Source of the DNA: Streptococcus iniae
GTDB lineage: Bacteria; Bacillota; Bacilli; Lactobacillales; Streptococcaceae
DNA: 64,000 bases
Direction of reading: 5' to 3'
Assembly: GCF_030732225.1 (NCBI RefSeq)
Contig: NZ_CP132230.1
Coordinates: 1,917,001 to 1,981,000 of the forward strand
Shown: one piece after another, positions 46,238-56,251 of the stretch
Position numbering within the stretch: the first letter of the stretch is position 1
Layout: each line of letters opens with the position of its first letter
Notes under the pieces: generated by a model
Seen by the model: the letters and a program-made list of their open reading frames with translations, nothing else
What the model was told of the DNA's origin: nothing
The model's database searches: none
Translations under genes and position numbers: made by a program

Positions 46238-47554
46238 TCATGCCTTTGGAATTTTCAGGGTTTGTGTCACCATAAAATGACTACTTTTTGTTGATAATAG
46301 ACTACAAGGGTAAGCTTCTAGAATGGTTCTGACATTATCAAGGCCAAGTCCTCTTTCTGCTCCTTTGGTGGAATAACCTTTCTTAAAAATGGCGCCAATA
46401 TCAACTTTTTCTTCCTGAGTTGAATTTTCAATCACAAAAACAAGCATGTCATCGAGTTCAAAAAGAACAAAATTCATTTTCTTGTCATGGCTTTCTTTAG
46501 CAGCCTCTATCGCATTATCACAAAAGACAGAAATAATAATCATTAAATCTAACAGTTCCATTGCAACTCCTGTGACGTCATCAGGCACTTCAACAGTTAA
46601 ATGGAGGCCTTGTGTCTGTGCTTCAAATAATTTTGAGGCTAGAAAACTTTTTAAAATAGGAATTTTAACATTAATAAGACGTTCTAAATCGTATTTAGAA
46701 CTGTTAAATGGGTTTTCCTTCAAAGAAAAAAGCTGATTAAAGTCACTTTTAACTTGCTCCATATCTCCCGTATCTAAGACTTGCCCAAACCTTATTAAGG
46801 AATCTTTTGTCTGTTTTTTGAAATGGGTTATTTCGCCATATAAGGTTGCAATATAGGTATTGTAACTGCTTAGATTGCGGTAATGATTTTGCCGTTCCAT
46901 AGCAGCTTCACTCTCCACTGACGCAATAGCCTTGCTATTGAATTGGTATAAACTCCACAAAAACAAGAGGGCATAGACAAAGATAAATAAATACCTCATC
47001 CTTGTAACACTGTAAGGTAAATACGCAATATGAGATTCTAGGAAAGTGGAACCATTCACAAATATAAAAAATACAATCATAATCCCATTTGCATAGTATA
47101 AAGCTTTTGAACGACCATTGGCTAAACGGATGGCTTCGTAATCAATATGCAGGAGGTAATGAATAAAAAGATAACAAGGCATTGCTGAAAGATAACAAAT
47201 CGCCACTAACCACTGACTAGCATTGATGTGACTAATAGAGACACGTAAAATGGCCGACAAAACTGTATAGGCAACTATCCTAAACGATAATTCAACAATA
47301 ATTGTCGTGTAAAAACTATAAAAGACATGATAAGCTAAAGGTAAGCTCTTATCAATGACATAAGAAAAGACAAGCAAATAAAGAGGGTCTATAACAAGGG
47401 CGTAAGTGTCTAAAATATTACTAATTGAAGAACTTAATAAAATAAAGAGAACCATTTGCCACCACTTGCCTGTTTTTCCTCTAATAAAGAAAAAAATAGC
47501 CAAATGAGTTGTAAAGATGATGATATAAAAAAGTATTCTTAACGCAACTGACAA
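46238..47554 (-). CDS. Additional Fas-type sensor kinase: no acceptor His, ATP-binding domain intact
   Basis: An HPK10-family protein of 438 residues with six or so helices (1-205). The acceptor segment reads EITHFKKQTKDSL, which places Lys247 where FRHDY would carry His. A nearby His244 is three residues off register. The ATPase domain is complete: FCDNAIEAA (Asn347) and KGAERGLGLDNV (G2 at 402-407). Same catalytic-only type as the FasB-position protein, and similar to it in the KGYSTKG motif. It abuts the upstream kinase gene by one base. Confidence 0.82.
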   Translation of the reverse strand: MSVALRILFYIIIFTTHLAIFFFIRGKTGKWWQMVLFILLSSSISNILDTYALVIDPLYLLVFSYVIDKSLPLAYHVFYSFYTTIIVELSFRIVAYTVLSAILRVSISHINASQWLVAICYLSAMPCYLFIHYLLHIDYEAIRLANGRSKALYYANGIMIVFFIFVNGSTFLESHIAYLPYSVTRMRYLFIFVYALLFLWSLYQFNSKAIASVESEAAMERQNHYRNLSSYNTYIATLYGEITHFKKQTKDSLIRFGQVLDTGDMEQVKSDFNQLFSLKENPFNSSKYDLERLINVKIPILKSFLASKLFEAQTQGLHLTVEVPDDVTGVAMELLDLMIIISVFCDNAIEAAKESHDKKMNFVLFELDDMLVFVIENSTQEEKVDIGAIFKKGYSTKGAERGLGLDNVRTILEAYPCSLLSTKSSHFMVTQTLKIPKA

Positions 47555-47555
47555 G

Positions 47556-48866
47556 TTATTTCACCTCTAAAAATCTGCCTTCTTCTGCAGTAAACTTCAT
47601 GATTTGACTTAACTGATGATCCCTTAAAACAATTTTATAAGAGAATTTAGGGTTACGCTCAGCCAAAATAGACAAGGTCATGTCTGTAATATCAAGTTGT
47701 TCCCTCATTTCTCTGGTAAAAGCTTTGCGAAGGTTTTTAACCTGATTATCAATTCGAATCACCAGACGATCTTGCTCATTGACATAACAGGTAAAATCAA
47801 TTTCCGGTTCCTTAAACCTTTCTGAAATTAAAATGGCTAAATCACCCGTTACTGCAACAACAGTCATTAAATCCATTTCAGACAAAGAGGGTGTCCCTAG
47901 ACTTTGACAAATTCGGTAATTCAAATTTATCCCTTTTCCTTGAGCTTCGAGATGCTTCATCGCCAATAATATTCGAGCATTTTTATTTCGAATTTTTGAC
48001 AGTTGCTCAACTCTAAGTGAGACTGTGGAATCAACAACGCTATTTAACTTCAGCATAATTTCGTGATAGACTATCTTTACCGTCTCAAGGTTACCTGTCT
48101 CGATACTAGCTGATAAAGTCAGCAAAATGTTATCGTAGTCGTGCCTAAAAGAACGAATCTTTTGATAAAGTTTCTCTAAGTAAACATTATAGTGTTCTAA
48201 GAGTAAGATATGCTTTCTTTCTTCTTCTTGCATCATTTTTTTGATGTTTTTTTTGGTCACATCATTCATGTAAGAAATAAGGTAAAGTAACACCAGTAAA
48301 AAAACAAGAACAATACCTTTATGATACCATTCAGTCGTAACTGAAAATGACATTTTGCTCAGAATAAAGAGGTAATAACCTATGAATGACAATTCTGTCA
48401 TTACTAAAAAACGATTGGTCCATTTGGTTTGATAGCGGACAAATGAAAAATTACGAATCGAAAAGATCTTGACTAAAAACAAAAAAGTTGGCAAAACAAA
48501 GGCATAGGCTAGTAAAATGTTGACATCATTGGCGACAACCTTCGAAAAGGAACCATGTTTAAATAAAGGAATAATGAAAAACAAAATCAATTTGGACAGT
48601 AAATCTGTCATAATAATAGGGAATTGTGAGAAAAACACATGATGAGTCCACTTATCATTGCGATGGGTAAAGTAGTGGTATAAAAAGAAGAAAATGGGCT
48701 CTATCCAAACAATATAGTGATTAACAAATCCGACAATAAACATCTGAAAAACAAGGAATAGAAAGACTTTACCCCAAGGAATTTTGATATGACGATCTAT
48801 AAAGTAAATCACTAAATTATCACTAAATCTAAGCAAAAAAATGCTAACTAATACTAGTGTTTCCAT
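47556..48866 (-). CDS. Additional Fas-type sensor kinase: His present, ATP-binding domain degenerate
   Basis: An HPK10-family protein of 436 residues with about six helices. The acceptor motif is canonical (KIRSFRHDYDNILLTL, His242 from the chosen start). The ATPase domain has lost its key residues: the N-box reads VTGDLAIL, with Leu in place of the Mg-binding Asn, and there is no glycine-rich G2 box (TREMREQLDITD at that place). I start at the ATG after GGAGG (METLVLV). The longer frame adds 15 residues overlapping the promoter region. It has its own promoter and forms a two-gene unit with the next kinase. Confidence 0.82.
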   Translation of the reverse strand: METLVLVSIFLLRFSDNLVIYFIDRHIKIPWGKVFLFLVFQMFIVGFVNHYIVWIEPIFFFLYHYFTHRNDKWTHHVFFSQFPIIMTDLLSKLILFFIIPLFKHGSFSKVVANDVNILLAYAFVLPTFLFLVKIFSIRNFSFVRYQTKWTNRFLVMTELSFIGYYLFILSKMSFSVTTEWYHKGIVLVFLLVLLYLISYMNDVTKKNIKKMMQEEERKHILLLEHYNVYLEKLYQKIRSFRHDYDNILLTLSASIETGNLETVKIVYHEIMLKLNSVVDSTVSLRVEQLSKIRNKNARILLAMKHLEAQGKGINLNYRICQSLGTPSLSEMDLMTVVAVTGDLAILISERFKEPEIDFTCYVNEQDRLVIRIDNQVKNLRKAFTREMREQLDITDMTLSILAERNPKFSYKIVLRDHQLSQIMKFTAEEGRFLEVK

Positions 48867-48906
48867 CTCATTCCTCCAAGCACAGGGTGTAAACACCATT
48901 CTCCTA

Positions 48907-48935
48907 ATCATACTATAAGTCTAATGCTTAGGCAA
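48907..48935 (-). promoter_or_regulatory. Promoter of the extra kinase pair
   Basis: TTGCCT and TATGAT on the minus strand with a 17-base spacer, about 40 bases before the kinase start. No LytTR-type repeat was seen here. Confidence 0.65.
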
Positions 48936-48959
48936 TTTTTTAACACTTTAACAATCATA

Positions 48960-49670
48960 ACCACCCGTCTAACGGGTGGTTTGAACAAGGGCTATAAGCC
49001 CAGAATACAAGCCAGCGTCTAAAGGCGCTGGCTTTCACTTTGTTCAAGCCTTATTGCTCTTGACTCGTCACTTGCCTCTCAAAGAGGCCTTTGTATTACT
49101 TGCCACTATCCCTAAAGGGATCTTCATATTCTTTTACACTTAATTTATCCACTGCTATATCATGTTTCTCTTGATCTTGTATGTATTTTTTTATTGTGGC
49201 TTCATTCAATCCAACTGTACTTACATAATAACCTTCAGCCCAAAAATGTCGATTACCAAACTTATATTTGAGATTAGCGTGTTTATCAAACATCATGAGT
49301 GCGCTTTTTCCTTTTAAATATCCCATAAAACTTGAAACACTAATTCTTTGGGGAATACTTACCAACATGTGGACATGGTCTGGCATCAAATGACCTTCAA
49401 TTATTTCTACACCTTTATAGCTACACAGTCTCTGAAAAATCTCACCGAGACTACTTCTGTATTGATTATAGATTATTTTTCCTCTATACTTAGGGGTGAA
49501 CACAATGTGATATTTACACATCCACTTTGTGTGTGATAAGCTATGTGCCTTCTGTGCCATATTTTGACTCCTTTCGCTTTACAATTGGCTTGAACACCTA
49601 TATTGTACCGCGTTAGGAGTCTTTTGGGTATAACCTTTGATGCACACCCGCATAGCGGGTGGTTTTTTGT
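48960..49670 (-). mobile_element. IS200/IS605-family insertion sequence
   Basis: The single transposase gene is flanked by similar hairpins: ACCACCCGTCTAACGGGTGGT at 48961-48981 (stem-loop) and CACCCGCATAGCGGGTGG at 49647-49664. A further hairpin lies near 49012-49034 (AGCCAGCG / CGCTGGCT). There are no terminal inverted repeats, as usual for this family. Exact ends are not resolved. Confidence 0.75.
49096..49560 (-). CDS. tnpA: IS200-type transposase TnpA (HUH/Y1)
   Basis: A 154-residue single-strand transposase. The HUH motif is in MPDHVHMLVS (near residue 63). The catalytic tyrosine is in the AEGYYVSTVGL region (near 112), followed by YIQDQEKHD. N-terminal HTKWMCKYHIVFTPKYR is characteristic. 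Length is normal and the frame unbroken, so it may be functional. Confidence 0.93.
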   Translation of the reverse strand: MAQKAHSLSHTKWMCKYHIVFTPKYRGKIIYNQYRSSLGEIFQRLCSYKGVEIIEGHLMPDHVHMLVSIPQRISVSSFMGYLKGKSALMMFDKHANLKYKFGNRHFWAEGYYVSTVGLNEATIKKYIQDQEKHDIAVDKLSVKEYEDPFRDSGK

Positions 49671-49711
49671 TTCACACCTTCGGAGTGAAACGGACTAAAA
49701 GTCACATAATT

Positions 49712-49742
49712 AAAAAGACTGCCCTAATTAAAGGGACAGACT
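49712..49742 (-). terminator. Terminator after gltX
   Basis: On the minus strand GTCTGTCCCT / AGGGCAGTC (imperfect) with a six-base loop and T5, just after the gltX stop. Confidence 0.7.
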
Positions 49743-49749
49743 TCTTAGG

Positions 49750-51195
49750 TTATAGCATGTTAGCAAGGTGTTGAATGGATTTTTCACGACCTAATAAATA
49801 GATGGTATTTGGTAGGTCTGGGCCATGCATTTCACCGGAAACGGCAATACGAATTGGCATAAAGAGGTTCTTACCTTTGATACCTGTTTCTTTTTGAATG
49901 GCTTTGATTTGTGGGAAAATCGTTTCTGGCTGGAAATCCTCATCTGACATAGCTTCAAGTTTTTCTTTCAAGGCTTGAAGAACTGTTGGAACTGTTTCAC
50001 CAGCCATAACTTCTTTTTCTTCCTCACTTAATTCTGGGAAATCTGCAAAGAATAAATCTGTCAATGGTACAATTTCATCTGCGGATATTAATTGTGGTTG
50101 ATAGAGTTCAACCAATTTTTCAGCTTTATCCGTTAAGCGACCAGCTTCTGCTAAGAAGGGTTTGCAAAGGGCAAAAACCGTTTGCAAATCCGTATTTTTA
50201 AGATAATCATTACTCATCCAGTCCATCTTTTTCTGGTCAAAAGCTGCTGGAGACTTGCTTAAACGGTTTTCATCAAAAAGTTCAATCAATTGCTGACGAG
50301 AAAAAATCTCATCCTCACCACCAGGGTTCCAACCAAGAAGAGCAATAAAGTTGAAAACTGCTTCTGGTAGATAGCCTTTTTTACGGTAATCCTCAATAAA
50401 TTGAAGGGTATTTGTGTCACGTTTTGACAATTTCTTACCTGTTTCTGAATTGATAATCAATGTCATGTGACCAAATTCTGGTGCTTCCCATCCAAGTGCT
50501 TCATAAACCATTAATTGTTTTGGGGTATTAGCAATATGGTCATCTCCACGAATAACATGAGAAATAGCCATATCATGGTCATCAACAACAACAGCAAAAT
50601 TGTAGGTTGGGTACCCATCTTTTTTCTGGATAACCCAATCACCACCAATATTGCCACCTTCAAAGGTAATCTCGCCTTTAACCATGTCATGCCATTTGTA
50701 GATGCCTGCTTCATTAACCTTTAAACGAACCGTTGGAATAATACCTTGTGCCTCGCGGTCTGCGATGTAAGTTGCTTTTTCGTCAGCTGACATGCCAATG
50801 AATTCATTGATGTAGCGAGGAGTTTCACCTTCAGCTTCTTGACGCTCACGCTCAGCAGCTAATTCTTCTTCAGTGACATAAGATTTATAAGCTTTGCCTT
50901 CATCAAGTAACTGATTGATGTACTTTTGGTAAAGCTCCAAACGTTCCGATTGGCGGTAATTAGCATGAGTTTCTGGACTCTCATCCCAATCCATTCCCAA
51001 CCATTTAAGGTTTTCAAGTTGAGAGCGTTCTCCATCTTCGACATGACGTTTACGGTCTGTGTCTTCAATACGAATAATAAAATCACCACCATGGTGACGC
51101 GCATAAAGATAGTTAAAAAGTGCTGTACGGGCATTCCCGATATGTAGCAATCCAGTTGGACTTGGTGCGTAACGCACACGAATGTTGTTAGCCAT
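49750..51195 (-). CDS. gltX: Glutamyl-tRNA synthetase
   Basis: Charges tRNA-Glu (and usually tRNA-Gln in Firmicutes). A class I synthetase of about 481 residues with HIGH motif HIGNARTAL and PSPTG near the start, and KLSKRD (KMSKS equivalent) near residue 255. The chosen start gives [15 protein letters not shown] with AGGAG just upstream. The longer frame adds a 24-residue stretch unlike the family. It stands alone between IS200 and the AIM24-family gene. Confidence 0.97.
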   Translation of the reverse strand: MANNIRVRYAPSPTGLLHIGNARTALFNYLYARHHGGDFIIRIEDTDRKRHVEDGERSQLENLKWLGMDWDESPETHANYRQSERLELYQKYINQLLDEGKAYKSYVTEEELAAERERQEAEGETPRYINEFIGMSADEKATYIADREAQGIIPTVRLKVNEAGIYKWHDMVKGEITFEGGNIGGDWVIQKKDGYPTYNFAVVVDDHDMAISHVIRGDDHIANTPKQLMVYEALGWEAPEFGHMTLIINSETGKKLSKRDTNTLQFIEDYRKKGYLPEAVFNFIALLGWNPGGEDEIFSRQQLIELFDENRLSKSPAAFDQKKMDWMSNDYLKNTDLQTVFALCKPFLAEAGRLTDKAEKLVELYQPQLISADEIVPLTDLFFADFPELSEEEKEVMAGETVPTVLQALKEKLEAMSDEDFQPETIFPQIKAIQKETGIKGKNLFMPIRIAVSGEMHGPDLPNTIYLLGREKSIQHLANML

Positions 51196-51352
51196 TTTCG
51201 TTTCTCCTATTTTTAATGCAAAAGTGTGACTGTCATTTAAAAACAAGCAGGAAAGGATGCCATTCAAGCTTGCTTGTTGATTTTTAAAATACTCTTGCTA
51301 AATGAAATGATTTCAATCACAACTATTATAGCATATTTTCAGGTAGGAAGCG

Positions 51353-51378
51353 AAAAAAATCAGCCAAAGAGCTGATTT
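51353..51378 (-). terminator. Terminator after the AIM24-family gene
   Basis: AAATCAGC / GCTGATTT stem, then a T-run on the minus strand, directly after the stop codon. Confidence 0.7.
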
Positions 51379-51388
51379 CAAAAGTGAT

Positions 51389-52102
51389 TTAGTTACTTCT
51401 GCTAACAATGTATTTTTGTAAAACACCTGCAAATTGTTGGACATTAAGACTTTGCACGTAAACGTCACCATAACCGCTAAAAGTGTTAACCACACCTTCG
51501 CCAGTTCCGATAGACTGCATAAAACCGTTCTCTAAGTGAATATTATAATCCAATTCTTGGCTCCAAGCAACAACATGAGCGTTATCAATCGTCATTTCTT
51601 GCCCATGTAGGCTAATTTTCTTAATAGAACCAAATGCATTAATTAACAGTGTCCCTTGCCCCTGTGTTGACATGACAAAGAAGCCACCTTGACCAGCAAA
51701 CAGAGCTTTTCCAACACTTTGTCTTTCCAGTGTGTATTGAGCAGAACCATCAAGAGCTAAGAAGGCACCATCGTTCAGGCGATATTGTTTAAGGCCAAGT
51801 TCTAAGGCGACAACCTGACCAGGTGTTGACGGAGCAAGAGCCAGCTTTCCTTTTTCATCTGATGCTATCGCTCGAGTGATAAACATAGACTCACCAGAAA
51901 CCATTGATCTGCCAATAGCACCAACTAATTTTCCAAGTCCTGAACCCCTACCATTAAGTTTTGTAGTCAAGGTCACACTCGGGGTGTGGTATACCATGCT
52001 TCCTTTTTGAAGAAAAATAGATTCTCCTGCTTCTAAATCAATTTCAACCAAAGGAAATTGCATGTTTGAATCAATTGTAAACGCCATTTTGTTATCTGCC
52101 AT
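51389..52102 (-). CDS. AIM24/TIGR00266-family protein
   Basis: A 237-residue beta-helix-like protein of the AIM24 family (conserved in bacteria and related to a mitochondrial protein). Typical repeats are AGESIFLQKGSMVYHTPSV, SGESMFITRAIASDEKGKLALAP, LEGS-like FLALDGSAQYTLE and GQGGFFVMSTQGQGTLLINAFG. No catalytic motif is recognised and the bacterial function is unknown. It has its own terminator and no evident operon partner. Confidence 0.82.
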   Translation of the reverse strand: MADNKMAFTIDSNMQFPLVEIDLEAGESIFLQKGSMVYHTPSVTLTTKLNGRGSGLGKLVGAIGRSMVSGESMFITRAIASDEKGKLALAPSTPGQVVALELGLKQYRLNDGAFLALDGSAQYTLERQSVGKALFAGQGGFFVMSTQGQGTLLINAFGSIKKISLHGQEMTIDNAHVVAWSQELDYNIHLENGFMQSIGTGEGVVNTFSGYGDVYVQSLNVQQFAGVLQKYIVSRSN

Positions 52103-52197
52103 CTGATTGCTCCTTTAAAATAATCAGTAATTTACACCTTCATTATAGTCCAAGTTCAAACCCTTGTCTATTTTTTACCGTGAAACAAACCTAAAAA

Positions 52198-52219
52198 GAC
52201 TGGTCCTAACCAGTCCTTT
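52198..52219 (-). terminator. Terminator after can
   Basis: GACTGGT / ACCAGTC hairpin with a four-base loop and T5 on the minus strand, next to the stop codon. Confidence 0.72.
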
Positions 52220-52223
52220 TACT

Positions 52224-52724
52224 TTAAGCTTCAAAAACCTGAGTCATACGACCTGTATCGACATCATAAACAGCACCATTGATTTCAACATCCTTTGGAA
52301 TGAGCGGAGATTGGCGTAAAATTGCCATATCAAGACGTACACTTTCTTCCACATCAGAAAAAGGCAGAAAATCCTGATGGCTCACATCAACCCCTAGTTC
52401 TTTCTGAATATGGTGAGCAAAACCTTCATTGGTAAAGGTTTGGGCGCCACAATCCGTATGATGAAGAACTACAATTTCACGCGTTCCCATTTGTTGTTGT
52501 GAAATCACTAAAGATCGTATCATGTCTTCTGTGACCCGTCCACCAGCATTCCGTAAAATATGGGCATCCCCAAGAGCCAAGCCTAAAGCTTGGGCAACGT
52601 GTAACCGCGAATCCATACAGGTAACAATAGCAACTTTTGTTTTGGGCTTCAAAGGCAAGTGGGCCGTCCCATGTAAAGCGACATAGGCTTTGTTTGCTAG
52701 CATAAAATGTTCAAAATAGGACAT
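52224..52724 (-). CDS. Beta-class carbonic anhydrase
   Basis: Interconverts CO2 and bicarbonate, supplying bicarbonate for carbamoyl phosphate, fatty-acid and aspartate synthesis. About 166 residues. Zinc ligands lie in CMDSRLHVAQ (Cys and the Asp/Arg dyad) and VLHHTDCGAQT (His and Cys). ILRNAGGRV is the family motif. I place the start at the ATG yielding MSYFEHFMLANK, preceded by AAGGAGAAG. The longer frame adds 34 residues unlike the family. Confidence 0.92.
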   Translation of the reverse strand: MSYFEHFMLANKAYVALHGTAHLPLKPKTKVAIVTCMDSRLHVAQALGLALGDAHILRNAGGRVTEDMIRSLVISQQQMGTREIVVLHHTDCGAQTFTNEGFAHHIQKELGVDVSHQDFLPFSDVEESVRLDMAILRQSPLIPKDVEINGAVYDVDTGRMTQVFEA

Positions 52725-52869
52725 TACTTCTCCTTTTTGTCTTCCAAAGTTTTTAACTACCTGTATTTTATCATCTTTAAATGCAAAAGTCTGATTTGTA
52801 GACTCAAAGCAATGGAAGCATTTCAAACGCTGAAAATCTAGCCATACCTACAAGATAACACAATCACAA

Positions 52870-54234
52870 TCAATGTGAGAAGACAGCCTTTAACACTTGA
52901 CCAACTGTCGACACCCCAATGACTTCAATTCCTTTTGGAACACTTATCCCTTGTAAGGAATTCTTAGGAGCATATAGTTTTGTAAAGCCAAGCTTTGCCG
53001 CTTCATTTATCCGTTGCTCAATACGCGTCACACGGCGAATTTCCCCAGTCAAGCCAATTTCTCCAAGAAATGCTTCTTGTGGATTGGTTGGTTTTTCTTT
53101 ATAACTCGATGCAATTGCAACTGCAACTGCTAAATCAATAGCTGGCTCATCTAATTTGACACCACCAGCTGATTTGAGATAGGCATCTTGATTCTGCAAG
53201 AGTAAGCCACAACGTTTTTCAAGCACCGCCATAATTAAACTCACTCGGTTAAAATCAAGACCTGTTGTTGTTCGTCTGGCATTACCAAAAACAGTTGGTG
53301 TCACAAGAGATTGAACCTCAGCTAAGATAGGACGACTCCCCTCCATTGTAACCACAATAGCTGAACCCGTTGCACCATCAAGGCGTTCTTCCAGAAAAAC
53401 TTGACTAGGATTGAGCACTTCAACTAAGCCACCAGATTGCATCTCAAAAATACCAATTTCATTGGTTGAACCAAAACGGTTTTTAACAGCCCGTAAAATA
53501 CGAAAAGTATGGTGGCGCTCCCCTTCAAAATAAAGAACAGTATCTACCATATGTTCCAACATCCGAGGTCCTGCAATAGTTCCTTCTTTTGTCACATGCC
53601 CAACAATAAAGGTTGCGATGTTATTGGTTTTAGCCAACTGCATCAGCTCAGCTGTTACTTCTCTAACCTGACTGACAGATCCTTGAACACCAGTAATATC
53701 TGGACTCATCATGGTTTGAATAGAGTCAATAATAAGAAAGTCTGGTTGTAATTTTTCAATCTCAGCACGAACCTGTTGCATATTAGTTTCAGCATAGAGG
53801 TAAAATTCATTATCCACATCACCAAGACGTTCACTACGCAATTTAATTTGCTCAGCTGACTCCTCACCTGAAACATAAAGTACTGTTCCTTTTGCTGCAA
53901 GTTGAGTTGACACTTGTAATAAGAGGGTAGACTTTCCAATCCCTGGATCACCACCAATCAGAATTAAACTTCCAGGAACAACACCACCACCTAAAACACG
54001 GTTAAACTCATCCATATCAGTTTTCGTTCTGGCATAGTGAATGTTATCAACGTCTTTTAATTTAACGGGTTTACTTTTTTCGCCCGTCAGGCTAACCCGA
54101 GCGTTCTTAACCTCTTTAACTTCAATTTCTTCCACAAAAGATGACCAAGCGGAGCAATTGGGGCAACGCCCTAAGTACTTAGGCGACTGATAGCCACATT
54201 CTTGACAGATAAATTGTGTTTTCTTTTTTGCCAT
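52870..54234 (-). CDS. radA: DNA repair/recombination protein RadA
   Basis: A RecA-like branch-migration ATPase, also used in transformation in streptococci. 454 residues with an N-terminal zinc finger ([18 protein letters not shown]), Walker [13 protein letters not shown] near residue 97, Walker B-like [10 protein letters not shown], the RadA-specific KNRFG loop, and a C-terminal Lon-protease-like domain. It follows dut by 23 bases and may be co-transcribed with it. Confidence 0.96.
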   Translation of the reverse strand: MAKKKTQFICQECGYQSPKYLGRCPNCSAWSSFVEEIEVKEVKNARVSLTGEKSKPVKLKDVDNIHYARTKTDMDEFNRVLGGGVVPGSLILIGGDPGIGKSTLLLQVSTQLAAKGTVLYVSGEESAEQIKLRSERLGDVDNEFYLYAETNMQQVRAEIEKLQPDFLIIDSIQTMMSPDITGVQGSVSQVREVTAELMQLAKTNNIATFIVGHVTKEGTIAGPRMLEHMVDTVLYFEGERHHTFRILRAVKNRFGSTNEIGIFEMQSGGLVEVLNPSQVFLEERLDGATGSAIVVTMEGSRPILAEVQSLVTPTVFGNARRTTTGLDFNRVSLIMAVLEKRCGLLLQNQDAYLKSAGGVKLDEPAIDLAVAVAIASSYKEKPTNPQEAFLGEIGLTGEIRRVTRIEQRINEAAKLGFTKLYAPKNSLQGISVPKGIEVIGVSTVGQVLKAVFSH

Positions 54235-54257
54235 TTTTTAGCGTCTTAGACCTTTCT

Positions 54258-54701
54258 TTACTGTCCGGTACTGCCAAAACCACCTGTACGAACACCATCT
54301 GCTTGATCGTCATCTACAAGAAGATAGGGAGCAAAAACAGCTTGAACAATACGTTCGCCTACTTCAAGTCTTACCTCGTGATCAGTGATGTTTTTCATCT
54401 GCGCAAAAATATGCCCTTCGTTTCCTGGGTTACCATAATAATCCCCGTCAATAACACCTACTGAATTGATGAGTACTAACCCCTTTTTACGAGGATTTGA
54501 CGAACGGTCAAACAAGAAAAGCACCTCACCAGCTTGCATATAAGCCTTAACACCTGTTGGGACCAAAGTAATCTCTCCTGGTGCAATAGTCATTGCCTCA
54601 GCTACTTTCAAATCATAACCAGCAGCATGCGCTGTCTCACGCTTGGGAAGCAAATCTTGATTTGTCATTGTTGATAATAATTCAAAGCCACGAATTTTCA
54701 T
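54258..54701 (-). CDS. dut: Deoxyuridine 5'-triphosphate nucleotidohydrolase
   Basis: Hydrolyses dUTP to dUMP, keeping uracil out of DNA. A trimeric dUTPase fold of 147 residues. Motif 1 is AGYDLKVAE, motif 2 DRSSNPRKKGL, motif 3 GVIDGDYYGNPGNEGHI, motif 4 EVGERIVQAVF and motif 5 RTGGFGSTGQ at the C-terminus. All five are present. AAAGGAT precedes the start. It is upstream of radA. Confidence 0.95.
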   Translation of the reverse strand: MKIRGFELLSTMTNQDLLPKRETAHAAGYDLKVAEAMTIAPGEITLVPTGVKAYMQAGEVLFLFDRSSNPRKKGLVLINSVGVIDGDYYGNPGNEGHIFAQMKNITDHEVRLEVGERIVQAVFAPYLLVDDDQADGVRTGGFGSTGQ

Positions 54702-54795
54702 AATAATCCTTTCAAATCTCTTCTATAATTAAACAGTTACAATGTCTCTATTATAAAGTATTCGTAAAAGAATAGCAAAAATGCTAAGTTATGAC

Positions 54796-54825
54796 AAAAA
54801 ACCTCCTTTATTTAAAAGAGGTTTC
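54796..54825 (-). terminator. Terminator after the PTS gene
   Basis: AAACCTCTTT / AAAGGAGGTTT hairpin and a T-run on the minus strand, about 10 bases after the stop. Confidence 0.72.
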
Positions 54826-54835
54826 TAGGAGATTA

Positions 54836-56251
54836 TTAAATATCATCTTCTACAAGGATTTCTGCTGGGATGGCAAACAACTTTGTTAAGGTAAAACATA
54901 GTCCCATACTTAATAGAGAAACCACAAAGTAGGTCAACAATTGGTAAGTATCATAGATATACATTAGGTAAGATGGTAATACTGCCAAACCATATGAATT
55001 TGATTGGATATGGAACAAGGAAAGCAAGGCAGCACCTGTCCCTGATGAAATCAACATCATATACAGTGGTTTTAAGTTATAGCGTAGGTGTAAACCAAAG
55101 AGGACTGGTTCACTGACACCAAATAATTGTGACATAAATGCCCCCATAACGGTTTGTTTGACACGGTCACTTTTAGCAGAGGTGTAAAAAGCCAAACAGG
55201 CACCTAAATTGGCAAAACCATACATGGCACATAGGGTAATTAATTGGTTAAAGCCTGTATTGGCAAGTAGGGATGTTTCAATCACAACATACATATGATG
55301 TAAGCCGGTAATGACAGCTAAAGGATATGTTGCTCCAACAAAGAAACCACCTAAGCCAAATGGTAAATTCATTAAGCCCTGCGTTAATGCAATCAAGCCT
55401 TTTTCTAACCAATGTACAATTGGGGCAAATCCCATTAAAGCAACAACAATCATCACTAGCATGGTAATAAAAGGGGTTAGGATTAAATCAAGTGAATTTG
55501 GCATCACCTGACGCAATTTACGTTCTAACTTAGCACCAAGAAAACCCGTTAAAATAGCTGTCACTACTGACCCTTGTGCCCCCATAACAGGTAAAACCCC
55601 TGCAACCATAATGGCTTTGGCATCACCTGATGCAACCCCATAGGCATTAGGAAGAATTGGTGATACTAGCATCAACCCCGTCACTAAACCAATCATCGGA
55701 GTACCGCCAAACACCCTAAAGGCAGACATGGTAATTAGAGCTGGAAGAAAAGCAAAAGCCGTATCTGTCAACACACTAACGAGTTGATTGAGATAAGCTG
55801 GGAAAATAGCTGTTGAGAGACCCATTAACCCTAAAATATGATCATTGAAAATAACACCTTTAAGCCCTAAAAAGAGACCCGTTGCTGCAATAACAGGAAC
55901 AATCGGAACAAAAATATCTCCAAGTGTTCGCATCAGCGCCTTAACACCTTTTTCTTGCGATTTGACATAAGCGTCTTGGTCAGCTTTAGCCGCAGTTGTC
56001 ACATTTAACTGCTCAACTTCAGCAAAGACCTTGTTAACAATTCCAGTTCCTAAAATAATTTGATATTGCCCACTATTGTAAAAAGTCCCTTTAACTTCAT
56101 CAATCTTTTCAACTGCTTTACTATCAATTTTGCTATGGTCTTTAACCACTAGTCTTAAGCGTGTTGCACAATGGGTTGCTGAGATGATATTTTCAGCTCC
56201 TACTTCATTAATAATTGCTCGCGCAATGTGTTGGTATTTTTCAGTTGCCAT
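54836..56251 (-). CDS. PTS alpha-glucoside (trehalose/sucrose-type) EIIBC
   Basis: A phosphotransferase permease of 471 residues, the sucrose/trehalose branch of the glucose superfamily. EIIB (1-85) has the phosphorylated Cys28 in ATHCATRLRLV. A short linker leads to EIIC with about ten helices (IVPVIAATGLFLGLKGV, FGGTPMIGLVTGLM, ITGLHHMYVVIETSLL, FGVSEPVLFGL). There is no EIIA domain, so it depends on another EIIA. It abuts the GH13 glucosidase gene, which would cleave its phosphorylated product. Trehalose or a related alpha-glucoside is likely, but the exact sugar is undetermined. Confidence 0.87.
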   Translation of the reverse strand: MATEKYQHIARAIINEVGAENIISATHCATRLRLVVKDHSKIDSKAVEKIDEVKGTFYNSGQYQIILGTGIVNKVFAEVEQLNVTTAAKADQDAYVKSQEKGVKALMRTLGDIFVPIVPVIAATGLFLGLKGVIFNDHILGLMGLSTAIFPAYLNQLVSVLTDTAFAFLPALITMSAFRVFGGTPMIGLVTGLMLVSPILPNAYGVASGDAKAIMVAGVLPVMGAQGSVVTAILTGFLGAKLERKLRQVMPNSLDLILTPFITMLVMIVVALMGFAPIVHWLEKGLIALTQGLMNLPFGLGGFFVGATYPLAVITGLHHMYVVIETSLLANTGFNQLITLCAMYGFANLGACLAFYTSAKSDRVKQTVMGAFMSQLFGVSEPVLFGLHLRYNLKPLYMMLISSGTGAALLSLFHIQSNSYGLAVLPSYLMYIYDTYQLLTYFVVSLLSMGLCFTLTKLFAIPAEILVEDDI

